Shown here: piece by piece, positions 16,465 through 25,444 of the stretch
How the letters are laid out: the number at the start of each line of letters is the position of its first letter
How positions within the stretch are numbered: the first letter of the stretch is position 1
Assembly: GCF_014467055.1 (NCBI RefSeq)
Contig: NZ_CP060696.1
Span: forward strand, 2,232,001 to 2,296,000
Source: Caproicibacterium amylolyticum
GTDB taxonomy: Bacteria; Bacillota; Clostridia; Oscillospirales; Acutalibacteraceae
DNA: 64,000 nucleotides
Direction of reading: 5' to 3'
Notes under the pieces: model-generated
Database searches by the model: none
The model's input: only the letters and a program-made list of their open reading frames with translations
What the model was told of the DNA's origin: nothing
Program-made: the position numbers and the translations under genes

Positions 16465-18864
16465 ATGACAAAAGCCATGCAAGACCAGGGGTGTGTTGAA
16501 AAGCAGCCCCTGACCGATGACTATCTGAAAAAGATGGATGCTTACTGGCGCGCTGCCAACTATCTTGGTGCCGGCCAGCTGTATCTGTTGGACAACCCGC
16601 TGCTCAAGCGCCCGCTGACCATGGACGACGTCAAGAAAAAAATCGTCGGCCACTGGGGCACTGTGCCGGGGCAGAACTTTGTGTATGTCCACCTGAACCG
16701 TGCAATCAAGAAATATGACCTTGACATGATCCTGATTTCCGGCCCGGGCCATGGAGGCAACTTCTTCGTTGCAAACACCTACCTTGAAGGCACCTACAGC
16801 GAAGTGTACCCGAACATCAGCCGCGATGAGGAAGGCATGAAGAAACTCTTCAAGCAGTTCTCTTTCCCAGGTGGCATTTCCAGCCACGTTGCGCCGGAAA
16901 CCCCCGGTTCCATCAATGAGGGCGGCGAACTCGGCTACTCCATTGCACACGCATTCGGCTCTGTTTTTGACAACCCCGACCTGATTACCGCCTGTGTCGT
17001 GGGTGACGGCGAAGCCGAAACCGGACCGCTGGCTACCAGCTGGCACTCCAACAAGTTCCTCAACCCTGTAAACGACGGCGCTGTGCTGCCGATTCTGCAC
17101 CTGAATGGCTATAAAATCAGCAACCCGACCATCTTCTCCCGCATGTCCCACGAAGAAGTGGAAAACTTCTTTAAGGGCTGCGGCTGGAAGCCGTACTTTG
17201 TTGAGGGCGACGACCCGATGACCATGCACCATAAAATGGCCGAAACGCTGGACACCGCAATCGAAGAGATTAAGGCGATTCAGAAGCACGCACGTGAAAC
17301 AGGCGACACCACCCGCCCGCAGTGGCCGATGATCGTTCTGCGTACACCAAAGGGCTGGACCGGCCCGAAAGTGGTTGACGGCAAGCAAATTGAGGGCACA
17401 TTCCGTGCCCATCAGGTGCCGATGACTATGGAAGCTCCGGAACATCTGCAGCAGCTGAGCGACTGGCTGCACAGCTACCATCCGGAAGAGCTGTTCGATG
17501 AGAACGGCCATCTGATTCCGGAGCTGCAGGCTCTGGCACCAACCGGCGACCACCGCATTGGCGCAAACCCGCATGCAAACGGCGGCAAACTGCTGCATGA
17601 TCTGCGTCTGCCCGATTTCCGCGACTATGCAGTTGATGTTCCGGCTCCGGGTTCTGTTGAAAAGCAGGACATGATTGAGCTGGGCGGCTTTGTGCGCGAC
17701 ACCTTCAAGCTGAATGAAGGCAGCCGCAACTTCCGTATCTTTGGGCCTGACGAGACCATGTCCAACCGTTTGAACAAGGTCTTTGAAGTAACCAACCGCG
17801 ACTGGAATGCAAAGCATCTGGACAACGATGAATTCCTCGCAACCGACGGCCGCGTAATGGATTCCATGCTCAGCGAGCATATGTGTGAAGGCTGGCTGGA
17901 AGGCTACCTGCTGACCGGCCGTCATGGTTTCTTCGCAAGCTATGAGGCATTCATCCGCATTGTGGACAGCATGGCTGCTCAGCACGCAAAGTGGCTCAAG
18001 GTCTGCAACCAGCTGCCATGGCGTCAGCCGATCGCTTCCCTGAACCTTATTCTGACTTCCAACGTATGGCAGCAGGATCACAACGGATTTACCCATCAGG
18101 ATCCGGGCTTCCTCGACCATATTGCAAACAAGAAGGCAGACGTTGTACGCCTTTACCTGCCGCCGGATACAAACTGCCTGCTGTCTGTATTTGACCACTG
18201 CATCCGCAGCAAGAACTATGTCAACGTAATGGTAACTTCCAAGCATCCGCGCCCCCAGTGGCTGACCATGGAGCAGGCTGTGAAGCACTGCACCCAGGGC
18301 ATCGGCATCTGGGAGTGGGCAAGCAACGACCAGGGCTTCGAGCCTGACGTTGTCATGGCCTGCTGCGGCGATACGCCGACTCTGGAAACACTGGCTGCTG
18401 TCACGATTCTGCGCGACAACCTGCCGGAGCTGAAGATTCGTGTCATCAACGTGGTTGACCTGATGAAGCTGGAGCCGCACACTAAGCATCCGCATGGCCT
18501 TTCCGACGTGGACTATGACGCACTGTTCACCGCCGACAAGCCGATTGTCTTTGCTTTCCATGGCTATCCGACTCTGATTCATGAACTGACCTATCACCGT
18601 CACAACCGCAACCTGCACGTCTGCGGCTACCGTGAAGAGGGCACCATTACCACACCGTTTGACATGCGTGTACAGAACGAGATTGACCGTTTCCATCTTG
18701 TTAAGGATGTCATCAACCGTCTGCCGCAGCTTGGCAACCGTGGCGCGTACCTCATCCAGAAGATGAACGACAGCCTCGTTGCGCATAAACAGTATATCAG
18801 CACCTACGGCCAGGACCTGCCCGAAGTCCGCGACTGGAAGTGGCATACTCCGGAACAGAAGTAA
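16465..18864 (+). CDS. xfp: Xylulose-5-phosphate/fructose-6-phosphate phosphoketolase
   Basis: Thiamine-diphosphate enzyme that phosphorolytically cleaves xylulose 5-phosphate (and often fructose 6-phosphate) to acetyl phosphate plus glyceraldehyde 3-phosphate or erythrose 4-phosphate. The 799 residues match the usual length. Family signatures are present: [15 protein letters not shown] (152-158), and cofactor-binding [14 protein letters not shown] from 180; the C-terminal domain contains [19 protein letters not shown]. The ribosome site is a modest AGAAAGAG. It is monocistronic, with its own promoter and terminator, yet lies between the Bce two-component and transporter genes. Substrate range cannot be told from sequence. 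Confidence 0.97.
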   Translation: MTKAMQDQGCVEKQPLTDDYLKKMDAYWRAANYLGAGQLYLLDNPLLKRPLTMDDVKKKIVGHWGTVPGQNFVYVHLNRAIKKYDLDMILISGPGHGGNFFVANTYLEGTYSEVYPNISRDEEGMKKLFKQFSFPGGISSHVAPETPGSINEGGELGYSIAHAFGSVFDNPDLITACVVGDGEAETGPLATSWHSNKFLNPVNDGAVLPILHLNGYKISNPTIFSRMSHEEVENFFKGCGWKPYFVEGDDPMTMHHKMAETLDTAIEEIKAIQKHARETGDTTRPQWPMIVLRTPKGWTGPKVVDGKQIEGTFRAHQVPMTMEAPEHLQQLSDWLHSYHPEELFDENGHLIPELQALAPTGDHRIGANPHANGGKLLHDLRLPDFRDYAVDVPAPGSVEKQDMIELGGFVRDTFKLNEGSRNFRIFGPDETMSNRLNKVFEVTNRDWNAKHLDNDEFLATDGRVMDSMLSEHMCEGWLEGYLLTGRHGFFASYEAFIRIVDSMAAQHAKWLKVCNQLPWRQPIASLNLILTSNVWQQDHNGFTHQDPGFLDHIANKKADVVRLYLPPDTNCLLSVFDHCIRSKNYVNVMVTSKHPRPQWLTMEQAVKHCTQGIGIWEWASNDQGFEPDVVMACCGDTPTLETLAAVTILRDNLPELKIRVINVVDLMKLEPHTKHPHGLSDVDYDALFTADKPIVFAFHGYPTLIHELTYHRHNRNLHVCGYREEGTITTPFDMRVQNEIDRFHLVKDVINRLPQLGNRGAYLIQKMNDSLVAHKQYISTYGQDLPEVRDWKWHTPEQK

Positions 18865-18942
18865 GCGCTGTTTCGGCATAAAAGGCCTGCGGCCGGTATT
18901 CCTTGGCGGCCGAGGGTCTGACACTCTAATAGAAAAACATGT

Positions 18943-18988
18943 AGAACAGCACCCTGCTTTTTCATGAAAGCGGGGTGCTGTTCTTTTG
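18943..18988 (+). terminator. Terminator of xfp
   Basis: AGAACAGCACCC-TGCTTT pairs with AAAGC-GGGGTGCTGTTCT followed by TTT. The stem exceeds 15 bp. It separates xfp from the Bce transporter unit. Confidence 0.9.
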
Positions 18989-19009
18989 CGCTGTTTTCAT
19001 TTCATCCTG

Positions 19010-19033
19010 TAATCTTACATGACTGTAAGATTA
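19010..19033 (+). promoter_or_regulatory. Response-regulator-type operator before the BceA-like gene
   Basis: Perfect dyad TAATCTTACA-N4-TGTAAGATTA, with another half site TGTAAG at 19044-19049. A -10 like TATACT lies at 19083-19088 without a clear -35, as expected for an activator-dependent promoter. The dyad centre is about 70 nt upstream of the likely start, in the range used by Bce-type regulators. Binding by the regulator at 15421-16095 is inferred. Confidence 0.7.
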
Positions 19034-19120
19034 ACCGGGAAAATGTAAGCCGTATGTATGGCAGTCCATCCCCGAAATTTGTTATACTGTTAACATCAAT
19101 AAACGGGAGGTCATTTATTC

Positions 19121-19888
19121 ATGGCAATCTTAGAGGTCAGCAACCTTAAAAAAGTTTATACCACACGCCTGGGCGGCACACATGTGCAGGCTCTGCGAAA
19201 TGTTACATTCTCTGCGGAACAGGGCGAGTACGTCGCAATCATGGGCGAAAGCGGCAGCGGCAAAACCACCCTGCTGAATATTCTGGCAGCACTGGACACC
19301 CCCACCTCCGGTCAGGTGATTTTAGACGGCAAGCATCTTTCTGACTTAAAAGAAAAGGATCTCTCCGCTTTCCGGCGCAACAACCTTGGCTTTGTGTTTC
19401 AGGATTTTAACCTGCTGGATACTTTCTCTTTACAGGACAACATTTTTTTGCCGCTGGTACTGGCTGGAAAAGCTTACCCGGAAATGAAGCAGAAGCTGGA
19501 CCCGATTGCCGCCGAACTCGGCATTTCTGAACTCCTGCAAAAATACCCTTATGAGGTTTCCGGCGGGCAGAAGCAGCGTGCCGCTGTGGCACGTGCCATC
19601 ATCACCGACCCAAAGCTGCTGCTGGCTGATGAGCCGACCGGTGCACTGGACTCCCGCTCTGCGGACGGCCTGCTGAACGTCTTTGACGGTCTGAATAAAC
19701 AGGGACAAACTGTTATTATGGTCACGCACAGTGTGAAAGCTGCCAGCCATGCACGCCGCATTCTCTTTATCCGGGACGGTGAAATTTTTCATCAGCTGTA
19801 CCGCGGTGAAAACAGCGAAGACGAAATGTTCGCAAAGATTTCCGACACCCTGACTCTGATTGCAACAGGCGGTGAACAGAATGGGTAA
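19121..19888 (+). CDS. BceA-like ABC transporter ATPase
   Basis: ATPase of a peptide-antibiotic resistance/sensing ABC transporter of the MacB/BceA class, 255 residues. Walker A GESGSGKTT (42-50), Q-loop FVFQDFNLL, signature VSGGQKQR, and Walker B LLLADEPTGALD are intact, followed by VTHS. The start ATG follows GGGAGG. It overlaps the permease gene by 8 nt. Its own operator dyad and the kinase/regulator pair upstream complete a Bce-type module. Confidence 0.93.
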   Translation: MAILEVSNLKKVYTTRLGGTHVQALRNVTFSAEQGEYVAIMGESGSGKTTLLNILAALDTPTSGQVILDGKHLSDLKEKDLSAFRRNNLGFVFQDFNLLDTFSLQDNIFLPLVLAGKAYPEMKQKLDPIAAELGISELLQKYPYEVSGGQKQRAAVARAIITDPKLLLADEPTGALDSRSADGLLNVFDGLNKQGQTVIMVTHSVKAASHARRILFIRDGEIFHQLYRGENSEDEMFAKISDTLTLIATGGEQNG

Positions 19889-21887
19889 GACTTTTTACTT
19901 AAAGCTTGCCGGTCAGAATCTGAAAAAGAACAGCAAGTTTTATATTCCTTACTTCATTGCCAGCTCCATGACAACTGCTATGTTTTACATCATGGGTTTT
20001 CTTGCCGACAACCAGGGCGTTGCAAATATGAAAGGACACCAGTCCCTTGTAGCAATGATGAAGATGGGAACTTTCATTATCGGCATTTTTGCCGTACTCA
20101 TTCTTTTATACATCAACAGCTTCCTGATGAAACGCCGGCAGAAGGAAATCGGCCTTTACAACGTACTCGGCATGGAAAAACGCCACATTGGCCGCATTCT
20201 CGGCTGGGAAACGGTTTATTCCTATCTCATATCCATGCTGTGCGGCGTTGGCGGCGGCATTTTGCTGAGCAAGCTGTTTCTGCTCTTTCTCTGCAAACTG
20301 ACCGGCATCTCCAACGCAATCAACTTTACCGTAAGCCTGACCAGTTTGACACAGACACTACTTTTATTTGCAGCCATCTTTATTTTCATTCTGATTTTAA
20401 ATCGCTTTAAAGTTCACCTTTCAAACCCGGTGGAACTGCTGCGCGGCGGCAATGTCGGTGAAAAAGAACCAAAAGCAAACTGGGTACTCGCCGTCCTTGG
20501 CTTTGCGCTGACCGGCACCGGCTACTACATTGCCCTGACCACAGAAAGCCCCATTGCTGCGCTGCAGTACTTCTTCCTAGCGGTCATTCTGGTTATTATC
20601 GGCACTTATTTTCTGTTTATTGCCGGTACGGTCGCTCTGCTGAAACTGCTGAAGAAAAATAAAAAATTCTACTACAAAGTGAATCATTTTACCGCTGTTT
20701 CCGGTCTTCTTTACCGTATGAAGCAAAATGCGGCCGGCCTTGCTACCATCTGCATTCTTGCTTCCATGGTCATGGTCATGGTCAGCACAACCAGCAGTCT
20801 GAACATCGGCATGAACAACATTTTAACTACGCAGTATCCGCATGACTTTTCCATCAGTATGGATAATCCCGAGAAAGACTCCGGCAAAATGCTAAAGGAT
20901 TTGGTCAGCACTGCCGTTGCACAAAAAAAGCTCAGCATCAGCGACTTACACGGTACTCGGTACTTTTCTGCTGTCGCTAAGCGTAACGACAGCAGTTACA
21001 GCCTTGGTTCTACCGATGAAAAGGATATGACCGGCATGACAACATTTGCATTCCTTTCCGCAGACGAATATAAAGCTGCTACCGGAAAAACAGTTTCTCT
21101 TGGTGACGGCGAAGCCGCCGCCTACACTTACTATGGCACCCTGCCAGAAAGTTTCACTTACCTTGGACAACAGTTGAAGGTAAAAAGCCGCCTGCAAAGC
21201 CCGCCGCTGGACACCGATATGTCCGCTTATCTGGTGGACTCCCACATTATTGTGGTAAAAGATGACGCGGTACTGGAAACCTTGCATCAGGCGCAGATAA
21301 AGGCACAGGGGCAGGACGATGCGTCCCGATATATGTATTCCCTGTATTTCAACACCAGCGGAACGGACGAGCAGAAAATTGCACTCACGGATACCATTCA
21401 AAAGACAATTTCAAATGAGGTCAAAAGCTGGACAAATGGCGGCGGTTACCGCATTTCCAGCAGTGCAGGAATGAAAGATGACCTTCAAGACACCTATGGC
21501 AGCCTGCTGTTCCTTGGTCTGTTCCTGACGATTCTGTTCCTGATGGCAACCGTACTGATTATCTACTATAAACAGATTTCCGAGGGCTACGATGATGTAG
21601 GCCGCTACGAAATCATGCAGAAAGTCGGCATGAGCCACGCCATAGTAAAAAAATCGATTCACAGTCAGATTTTAATCGTCTTCTTTCTGCCGCTTGCGGT
21701 GGCGGTACTGCACATGGCTGCTGTGTTTAAATTCATGACAAAACTGCTTAAGCTGATGGGGCTCCTGAACATTCCGCTGTTTGCACTTTGCACCGTCTGC
21801 ACGGTTGCGCTTTTTGCAGTCATTTACACCATTGTATACTGCATTACCACCCGCACTTATTATAAAATTGTTTCACCAACCAAGTAG
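19881..21887 (+). CDS. BceB-like ABC transporter permease (FtsX domain)
   Basis: Large permease partner of the preceding ATPase, 668 residues. The N-terminal half has paired helices and an FtsX-type segment (KRRQKEIGLYNVLGMEKRHIGRI). A large extracellular region of about 200 residues lies between roughly 310 and 545, then three C-terminal helices; this 10-helix plus large-loop plan defines BceB proteins and is where ligand sensing is thought to occur. The start chosen (MGKTF) sits inside the ATPase stop overlap. Which lantibiotic or cell-wall-active peptide is handled is unknown. Confidence 0.92.
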   Translation: MGKTFYLKLAGQNLKKNSKFYIPYFIASSMTTAMFYIMGFLADNQGVANMKGHQSLVAMMKMGTFIIGIFAVLILLYINSFLMKRRQKEIGLYNVLGMEKRHIGRILGWETVYSYLISMLCGVGGGILLSKLFLLFLCKLTGISNAINFTVSLTSLTQTLLLFAAIFIFILILNRFKVHLSNPVELLRGGNVGEKEPKANWVLAVLGFALTGTGYYIALTTESPIAALQYFFLAVILVIIGTYFLFIAGTVALLKLLKKNKKFYYKVNHFTAVSGLLYRMKQNAAGLATICILASMVMVMVSTTSSLNIGMNNILTTQYPHDFSISMDNPEKDSGKMLKDLVSTAVAQKKLSISDLHGTRYFSAVAKRNDSSYSLGSTDEKDMTGMTTFAFLSADEYKAATGKTVSLGDGEAAAYTYYGTLPESFTYLGQQLKVKSRLQSPPLDTDMSAYLVDSHIIVVKDDAVLETLHQAQIKAQGQDDASRYMYSLYFNTSGTDEQKIALTDTIQKTISNEVKSWTNGGGYRISSSAGMKDDLQDTYGSLLFLGLFLTILFLMATVLIIYYKQISEGYDDVGRYEIMQKVGMSHAIVKKSIHSQILIVFFLPLAVAVLHMAAVFKFMTKLLKLMGLLNIPLFALCTVCTVALFAVIYTIVYCITTRTYYKIVSPTK

Positions 21888-21929
21888 TCCTTCCAATTAT
21901 TATAGAGTTCAATGTACTGCCAAAAGTGA

Positions 21930-21971
21930 GAAAAAGTCCTGCGCGCTGTTTTTTGCGTGCAGGACTTTTTC
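21930..21971. terminator. Bidirectional terminator between bceB-like gene and coaX
   Basis: GAAAAAGTCCTGC pairs with GCAGGACTTTTTC; A and T tracts flank both sides so the hairpin works on either strand. The genes converge here. Confidence 0.85.
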
Positions 21972-21981
21972 TTCGCGTATT

Positions 21982-22758
21982 TTATTTTACAGGCTTTGCA
22001 TTTTTGTGGTACAAAATCAGCAGACCTTTGAGCATCAGCATATCGTCCAAAATGATTTTATGGCGGCACTGTGCTACAATCACCGGTGCAACACCACCTG
22101 TGGCAACCACGGTTGCATGCAGACCCAATTCCTCTTCTGCACGGTCGATCACACCGTCTATCATGGCGGCGTGACCGTACACCGCACCGGAACGCATGCA
22201 GTCCTTGGTATTTTGCCCGATCATTTTTTCCGGTGTATCCAAATCAACATGTGCAAGCTGACTTGCGTTATTTGCAAGCGCGTTCAGCGAAACCACCGGC
22301 CCCGGCATAATCATACCGCCGATATAGCCGCCTTTTTCATCGATGACCGACATGGTTGTGGCAGTGCCCATATCAAAAATAAAAATTGGCTTGGGGTACT
22401 CAGCCAAAGCCGCAACTGCGTCCACAACCAAATCCGCGCCCAGCGTTGCGGGGTTGTCCATGCGGATGTTTAAGCCGGTTTTCAGGCCGGAACTGACAAT
22501 CAGCGCAACTTTGCCTGTCACCAGCCGCACAGCCTCCTGCAGCGGCACTGACAGCGCCGGAACCACAGAAGAAATGATGGCGCCCTCCACCCCGTGCCGG
22601 TCACGCCCATGCAGATGAAACAGGTTGCGAATCATCAAAGCATACTCATCGCTGGTTTTTTTCACATCCGTGGAAAGCCGCGCCGTAAAGTAGGTGTGCT
22701 CGCTGTCCAGACAGCCCAGTACAATATTCGTATTTCCAACATCAATCGCAATAATCAT
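21982..22758 (-). CDS. coaX: Type III pantothenate kinase
   Basis: Phosphorylates pantothenate, the first committed step to coenzyme A; 258 residues, cytosolic, ASKHA fold. The N-terminal phosphate loop is MIIAIDVGNTN; GADLVVDAVAA and FIFDMGTATTMSVID are conserved core blocks. The start ATG has AAAGGCGA upstream; an upstream in-frame ATG is weaker. It lies 56 nt behind the PanT-like S component on the same strand, and coaBC is divergent, so this is a pantothenate uptake and CoA synthesis block. Confidence 0.95.
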   Translation of the reverse strand: MIIAIDVGNTNIVLGCLDSEHTYFTARLSTDVKKTSDEYALMIRNLFHLHGRDRHGVEGAIISSVVPALSVPLQEAVRLVTGKVALIVSSGLKTGLNIRMDNPATLGADLVVDAVAALAEYPKPIFIFDMGTATTMSVIDEKGGYIGGMIMPGPVVSLNALANNASQLAHVDLDTPEKMIGQNTKDCMRSGAVYGHAAMIDGVIDRAEEELGLHATVVATGGVAPVIVAQCRHKIILDDMLMLKGLLILYHKNAKPVK

Positions 22759-22814
22759 TAAAAATCGCCTTTCTGCAGAAAAGCGCACGCGGCAAAACCG
22801 CTGTGCGCTGAAGA

Positions 22815-23465
22815 TTACTTTTTAACTGGCTTTACACCGGACTGTGTAAAACGCAGCAGTACCTTGCCCAGCGCAGCCACAATAACGCCCGCCGCAATGG
22901 CCTCTATCACGCCGTTAAAACTGACAATACCCATGATAATACCGGCAACTGCATCCGGTGCGATTCCCTTGGCTGCCGCATAAGCGTCACGGAATAGGAA
23001 ATAAATAAGACCCATGACGAATACCGTATTGGTCAGCGCACCCGCTACACCGCTGACGGCCAGCGAAGCCACGTTTTTATCACGGCCTTTGAGCAGCTTC
23101 TGCATCCCGCGGTACACATAATACGGGAAAATACCGACCAGAATCCGCGGCAGGAAGCAAATAAGCAGTGCCACTGGTGTACCCTGTGTCGTACCGGGCA
23201 GCGGAATGAATGGAGAAAACGTAAAAGAAGTGACTGCAGGCATCATCGTATTGTTGATAAGGCTTGTCAGTCCAAACAGGGCGCCCAGCCCGGCACCGTA
23301 CTGCGGCCCCAGCAGCACGGAACCCAAGATAACCGGTATGTGGATAATGGTCAGCTTGATAAAGGGCAGCGGGATGTACCCCAGCGGTGTAAATCCCAAG
23401 ATGAGTGTGATGGCTGCAAACAACGCCATCAGCGTGAACTTGTAGTACTTTGCGTTCTTTTTCAA
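22815..23465 (-). CDS. ECF transporter S component, PanT-like (probable pantothenate)
   Basis: Membrane S component for vitamin uptake, 216 residues, about six helices. Segments FTPLGYIPLPFIKLTIIHIPVILG and GTPVALLICFLPRILVG are typical of the branch that includes PanT. The start is TTG, 8 nt after AGGAGG; no ATG is available nearby. The neighbouring coaX and coaBC make pantothenate the natural substrate guess. No energizing EcfAAT genes are in the window. Confidence 0.82.
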   Translation of the reverse strand: MKKNAKYYKFTLMALFAAITLILGFTPLGYIPLPFIKLTIIHIPVILGSVLLGPQYGAGLGALFGLTSLINNTMMPAVTSFTFSPFIPLPGTTQGTPVALLICFLPRILVGIFPYYVYRGMQKLLKGRDKNVASLAVSGVAGALTNTVFVMGLIYFLFRDAYAAAKGIAPDAVAGIIMGIVSFNGVIEAIAAGVIVAALGKVLLRFTQSGVKPVKK

Positions 23466-23593
23466 TTTTTTAACCTCCTGCTGCCGCTCTTGTATGTAAG
23501 ATGCAGCGCACTTTTTAAGAACGGATTTTATTATAGCAGAAACGGCGAAAAAAGAAAATACTCTCCAACCTCTTTGCCGCAATGCAAACGTCC

Positions 23594-23622
23594 TTGACAA
23601 CCCCGCCGCGCGGGCATATAAT
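23594..23622 (+). promoter_or_regulatory. Consensus promoter of coaBC
   Basis: TTGACA, 17-nt GC-rich spacer, TATAAT: exact consensus. Transcription from about 23629 gives a leader of about 130 nt. A divergent -10 (TATAAT, 23535-23530 on the minus strand) probably serves the S component and coaX. Confidence 0.9.
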
Positions 23623-23672
23623 ACAAATGCAAAAATTCGTATTTATTATTCCTTATGAACATCAAAAATAAT

Positions 23673-23698
23673 CCCCCGGAAGCGGTGACTTCCGGGGG
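23673..23698 (+). promoter_or_regulatory. 10-bp GC-rich hairpin in the coaBC leader
   Basis: CCCCCGGAAG-cggtga-CTTCCGGGGG, perfect stem in the 5' leader about 60 nt before the coaBC start. Only TT follows, so it is not a good terminator; a regulatory or stabilising role is possible. Confidence 0.5.
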
Positions 23699-23759
23699 TT
23701 CGCTTTAGGCTGGAGCAATATGTCAGTCTCACATTTTCCTCCCTGAAAGGAGTCTTTGC

Positions 23760-24962
23760 ATGCTTCTCCAAAATAAAACAATCCTGCTCGGCGTTACCGG
23801 CAGTATTGCCGCCTACAAAGCCGCCGCACTTGCCAGCAAACTGACCCAGCAGGGCGCTGCGGTGCACACACTTTTAACACAAAACGGCGCACAGTTTGTA
23901 ACGCCTGTCACCTTTGAGGGTGTTACCGGCCGCAAGTGCGTTGTGGACACCTTTGACCGCAACTTCCAGTACAGCGTGGAGCACATTGCACTGGCAAAAC
24001 AGGCCGATTTGGTGCTGATTGCCCCCGCAACGGCAAATGTGATTGCCAAACTGGCAAACGGCCTTGCAGATGATATGCTGACTACAACCGTGCTCGCCTG
24101 CCGCTGCCCGAAACTGATTGCTCCCGCCATGAATACCGGCATGTATGAAAATCCGGTGACGCAGGACAATCTCGCAAAGCTGCGGCATTACGGCTGGCAG
24201 GTCGTGGAACCGGCCTGCGGGCGGCTTGCCTGCGGCGACACCGGCGCAGGCAAATTCCCGGAACCCGCTGTGCTGATGGAATATGTACTGCAGCAGCTCG
24301 CCGAAGAAAAAGACATGGCTGGGCTGCATGTGCTGGTAACTGCCGGCCCAACACAGGAAGCACTGGACCCGGTGCGCTACCTTACCAATCATTCCACCGG
24401 AAAAATGGGCTATGCACTTGCACAGAACGCTGCCCGCCGCGGTGCCGACGTGACCTTGGTGACCGGTCCGACCACCCTGGAGCCACCTGCATTCGTACAC
24501 ACGGTTCCAGTTTGTTCCGCCGCAGAAATGTTTGACGCGGTCACAGCCGCCGCCCCACAACAGGATCTGCTTGCTTTTGCCGCCGCAGTAGCGGACTATC
24601 GTCCCGCGCAGACCGCCGAAGACAAAATCAAAAAGAGTGCGGACGCGCTTGCCGCCATTCCGCTTGCCGCCACACAGGACATTCTGCAGTATGTTGGTGA
24701 CCATAAGCAGCCAGGGCAGCTGCTCTGCGGCTTTTCTATGGAAACCCGTGATCTGCTTGAAAATTCAAGTAAAAAATTGGTAAAAAAGCATGCAGATATG
24801 ATTGCCGCAAACAACCTGAAAGTGGACGGCGCCGGTTTTGGAACTGACACCAATGTCATGACACTGATTACAAACGCAGGTACTGAGAATTTGCCAAAGC
24901 TCAGTAAATACGAAACTGCCGGAAGAATCTGGTCCGCTCTGCTCCAGCTGCGCCGGACATAA
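23760..24962 (+). CDS. coaBC: Bifunctional phosphopantothenoylcysteine decarboxylase / phosphopantothenate-cysteine ligase
   Basis: Catalyses two middle steps of coenzyme A synthesis, 400 residues, cytosolic flavoprotein. The N-terminal CoaC half (about 1-185) has GVTGSIAAYKAA, the active-site PAMNTGMYENP and GRLACGDTGAGK. The CoaB half has GPTQEALDPVRYLTNHSTGKMGYALA, DYRP and the KIKK loop. The ribosome site is GAAAGGAG. It is transcribed away from coaX and the S component. Confidence 0.97.
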   Translation: MLLQNKTILLGVTGSIAAYKAAALASKLTQQGAAVHTLLTQNGAQFVTPVTFEGVTGRKCVVDTFDRNFQYSVEHIALAKQADLVLIAPATANVIAKLANGLADDMLTTTVLACRCPKLIAPAMNTGMYENPVTQDNLAKLRHYGWQVVEPACGRLACGDTGAGKFPEPAVLMEYVLQQLAEEKDMAGLHVLVTAGPTQEALDPVRYLTNHSTGKMGYALAQNAARRGADVTLVTGPTTLEPPAFVHTVPVCSAAEMFDAVTAAAPQQDLLAFAAAVADYRPAQTAEDKIKKSADALAAIPLAATQDILQYVGDHKQPGQLLCGFSMETRDLLENSSKKLVKKHADMIAANNLKVDGAGFGTDTNVMTLITNAGTENLPKLSKYETAGRIWSALLQLRRT

Positions 24963-25019
24963 TTTCTGCTTTTTTGCACATTCTACTGTCATACCCAATC
25001 ATAAAAGAGGTGTATGACA

Positions 25020-25349
25020 ATGACAAATCTGCAATGTTCCGTAACCGACTGTATAAACAACAAGTCCAACTGCTGCTGCCGCCCTGACATATTGGTCAGC
25101 GGTAAGTCAGCCTGTGACTGCGAACAGACCAGCTGCTCTGACTTTGAAAAAAAGAGCGGCGATGGTGCACAGAACAGCTGTGGCTGCTCTGTCCCCAACC
25201 AACAGATGCACATCCGCTGTGAAGCTGAAAAGTGCATTTACAATCAGAACGGTGACTGCGACGCTTCTAATATCGAGGTTCGCGACTGCTCCTGTCAGGA
25301 AGCAACCTGCAAATCCGAAACAGAGTGCCACACATTCAAAATGCAATAA
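25020..25349 (+). CDS. DUF1540 domain protein with two cysteine-rich repeats
   Basis: Small protein of 109 residues with 17 or so cysteines in two DUF1540-like units. Each unit contains a C-x3-C-x5/7-C pattern (LQCSVTDCINN...C and IRCEAEKCIYNQNGDC) and ends with a C-x4-C-x-F/C tail. Such domains probably bind metal, but function is not known. The second ATG is preferred because the AAAAGAGG site is 9 nt away, versus 3 nt for the ATG at 25014. It follows coaBC by 57 nt on the same strand and could be co-transcribed with it. Confidence 0.85.
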   Translation: MTNLQCSVTDCINNKSNCCCRPDILVSGKSACDCEQTSCSDFEKKSGDGAQNSCGCSVPNQQMHIRCEAEKCIYNQNGDCDASNIEVRDCSCQEATCKSETECHTFKMQ

Positions 25350-25365
25350 GCTCCAAACAAAAAAG

Positions 25366-25413
25366 ACTGTTCTGCAGTGTGCTGCAATGGCACACACAGA
25401 ACAGTTCTTCTTT
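25366..25413. terminator. Terminator between the DUF1540 gene and the sirtuin gene
   Basis: ACTGTTCTG pairs with CAGAACAGT, with an inner GTGTGC/GCACAC stem. TCTTCTTT follows on the plus strand and CTTTTTT on the minus strand. Confidence 0.8.
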
Positions 25414-25444
25414 GTTTAAAAGCAATCTCTTACAGAACTAGAAC

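Noticed and set aside
16462..18924. Very long open frame (about 820 codons) antisense to xfp
   Set aside because: It mirrors the codon bias of xfp, has no ribosome site or promoter, and shows no recognisable protein features; a shadow frame.
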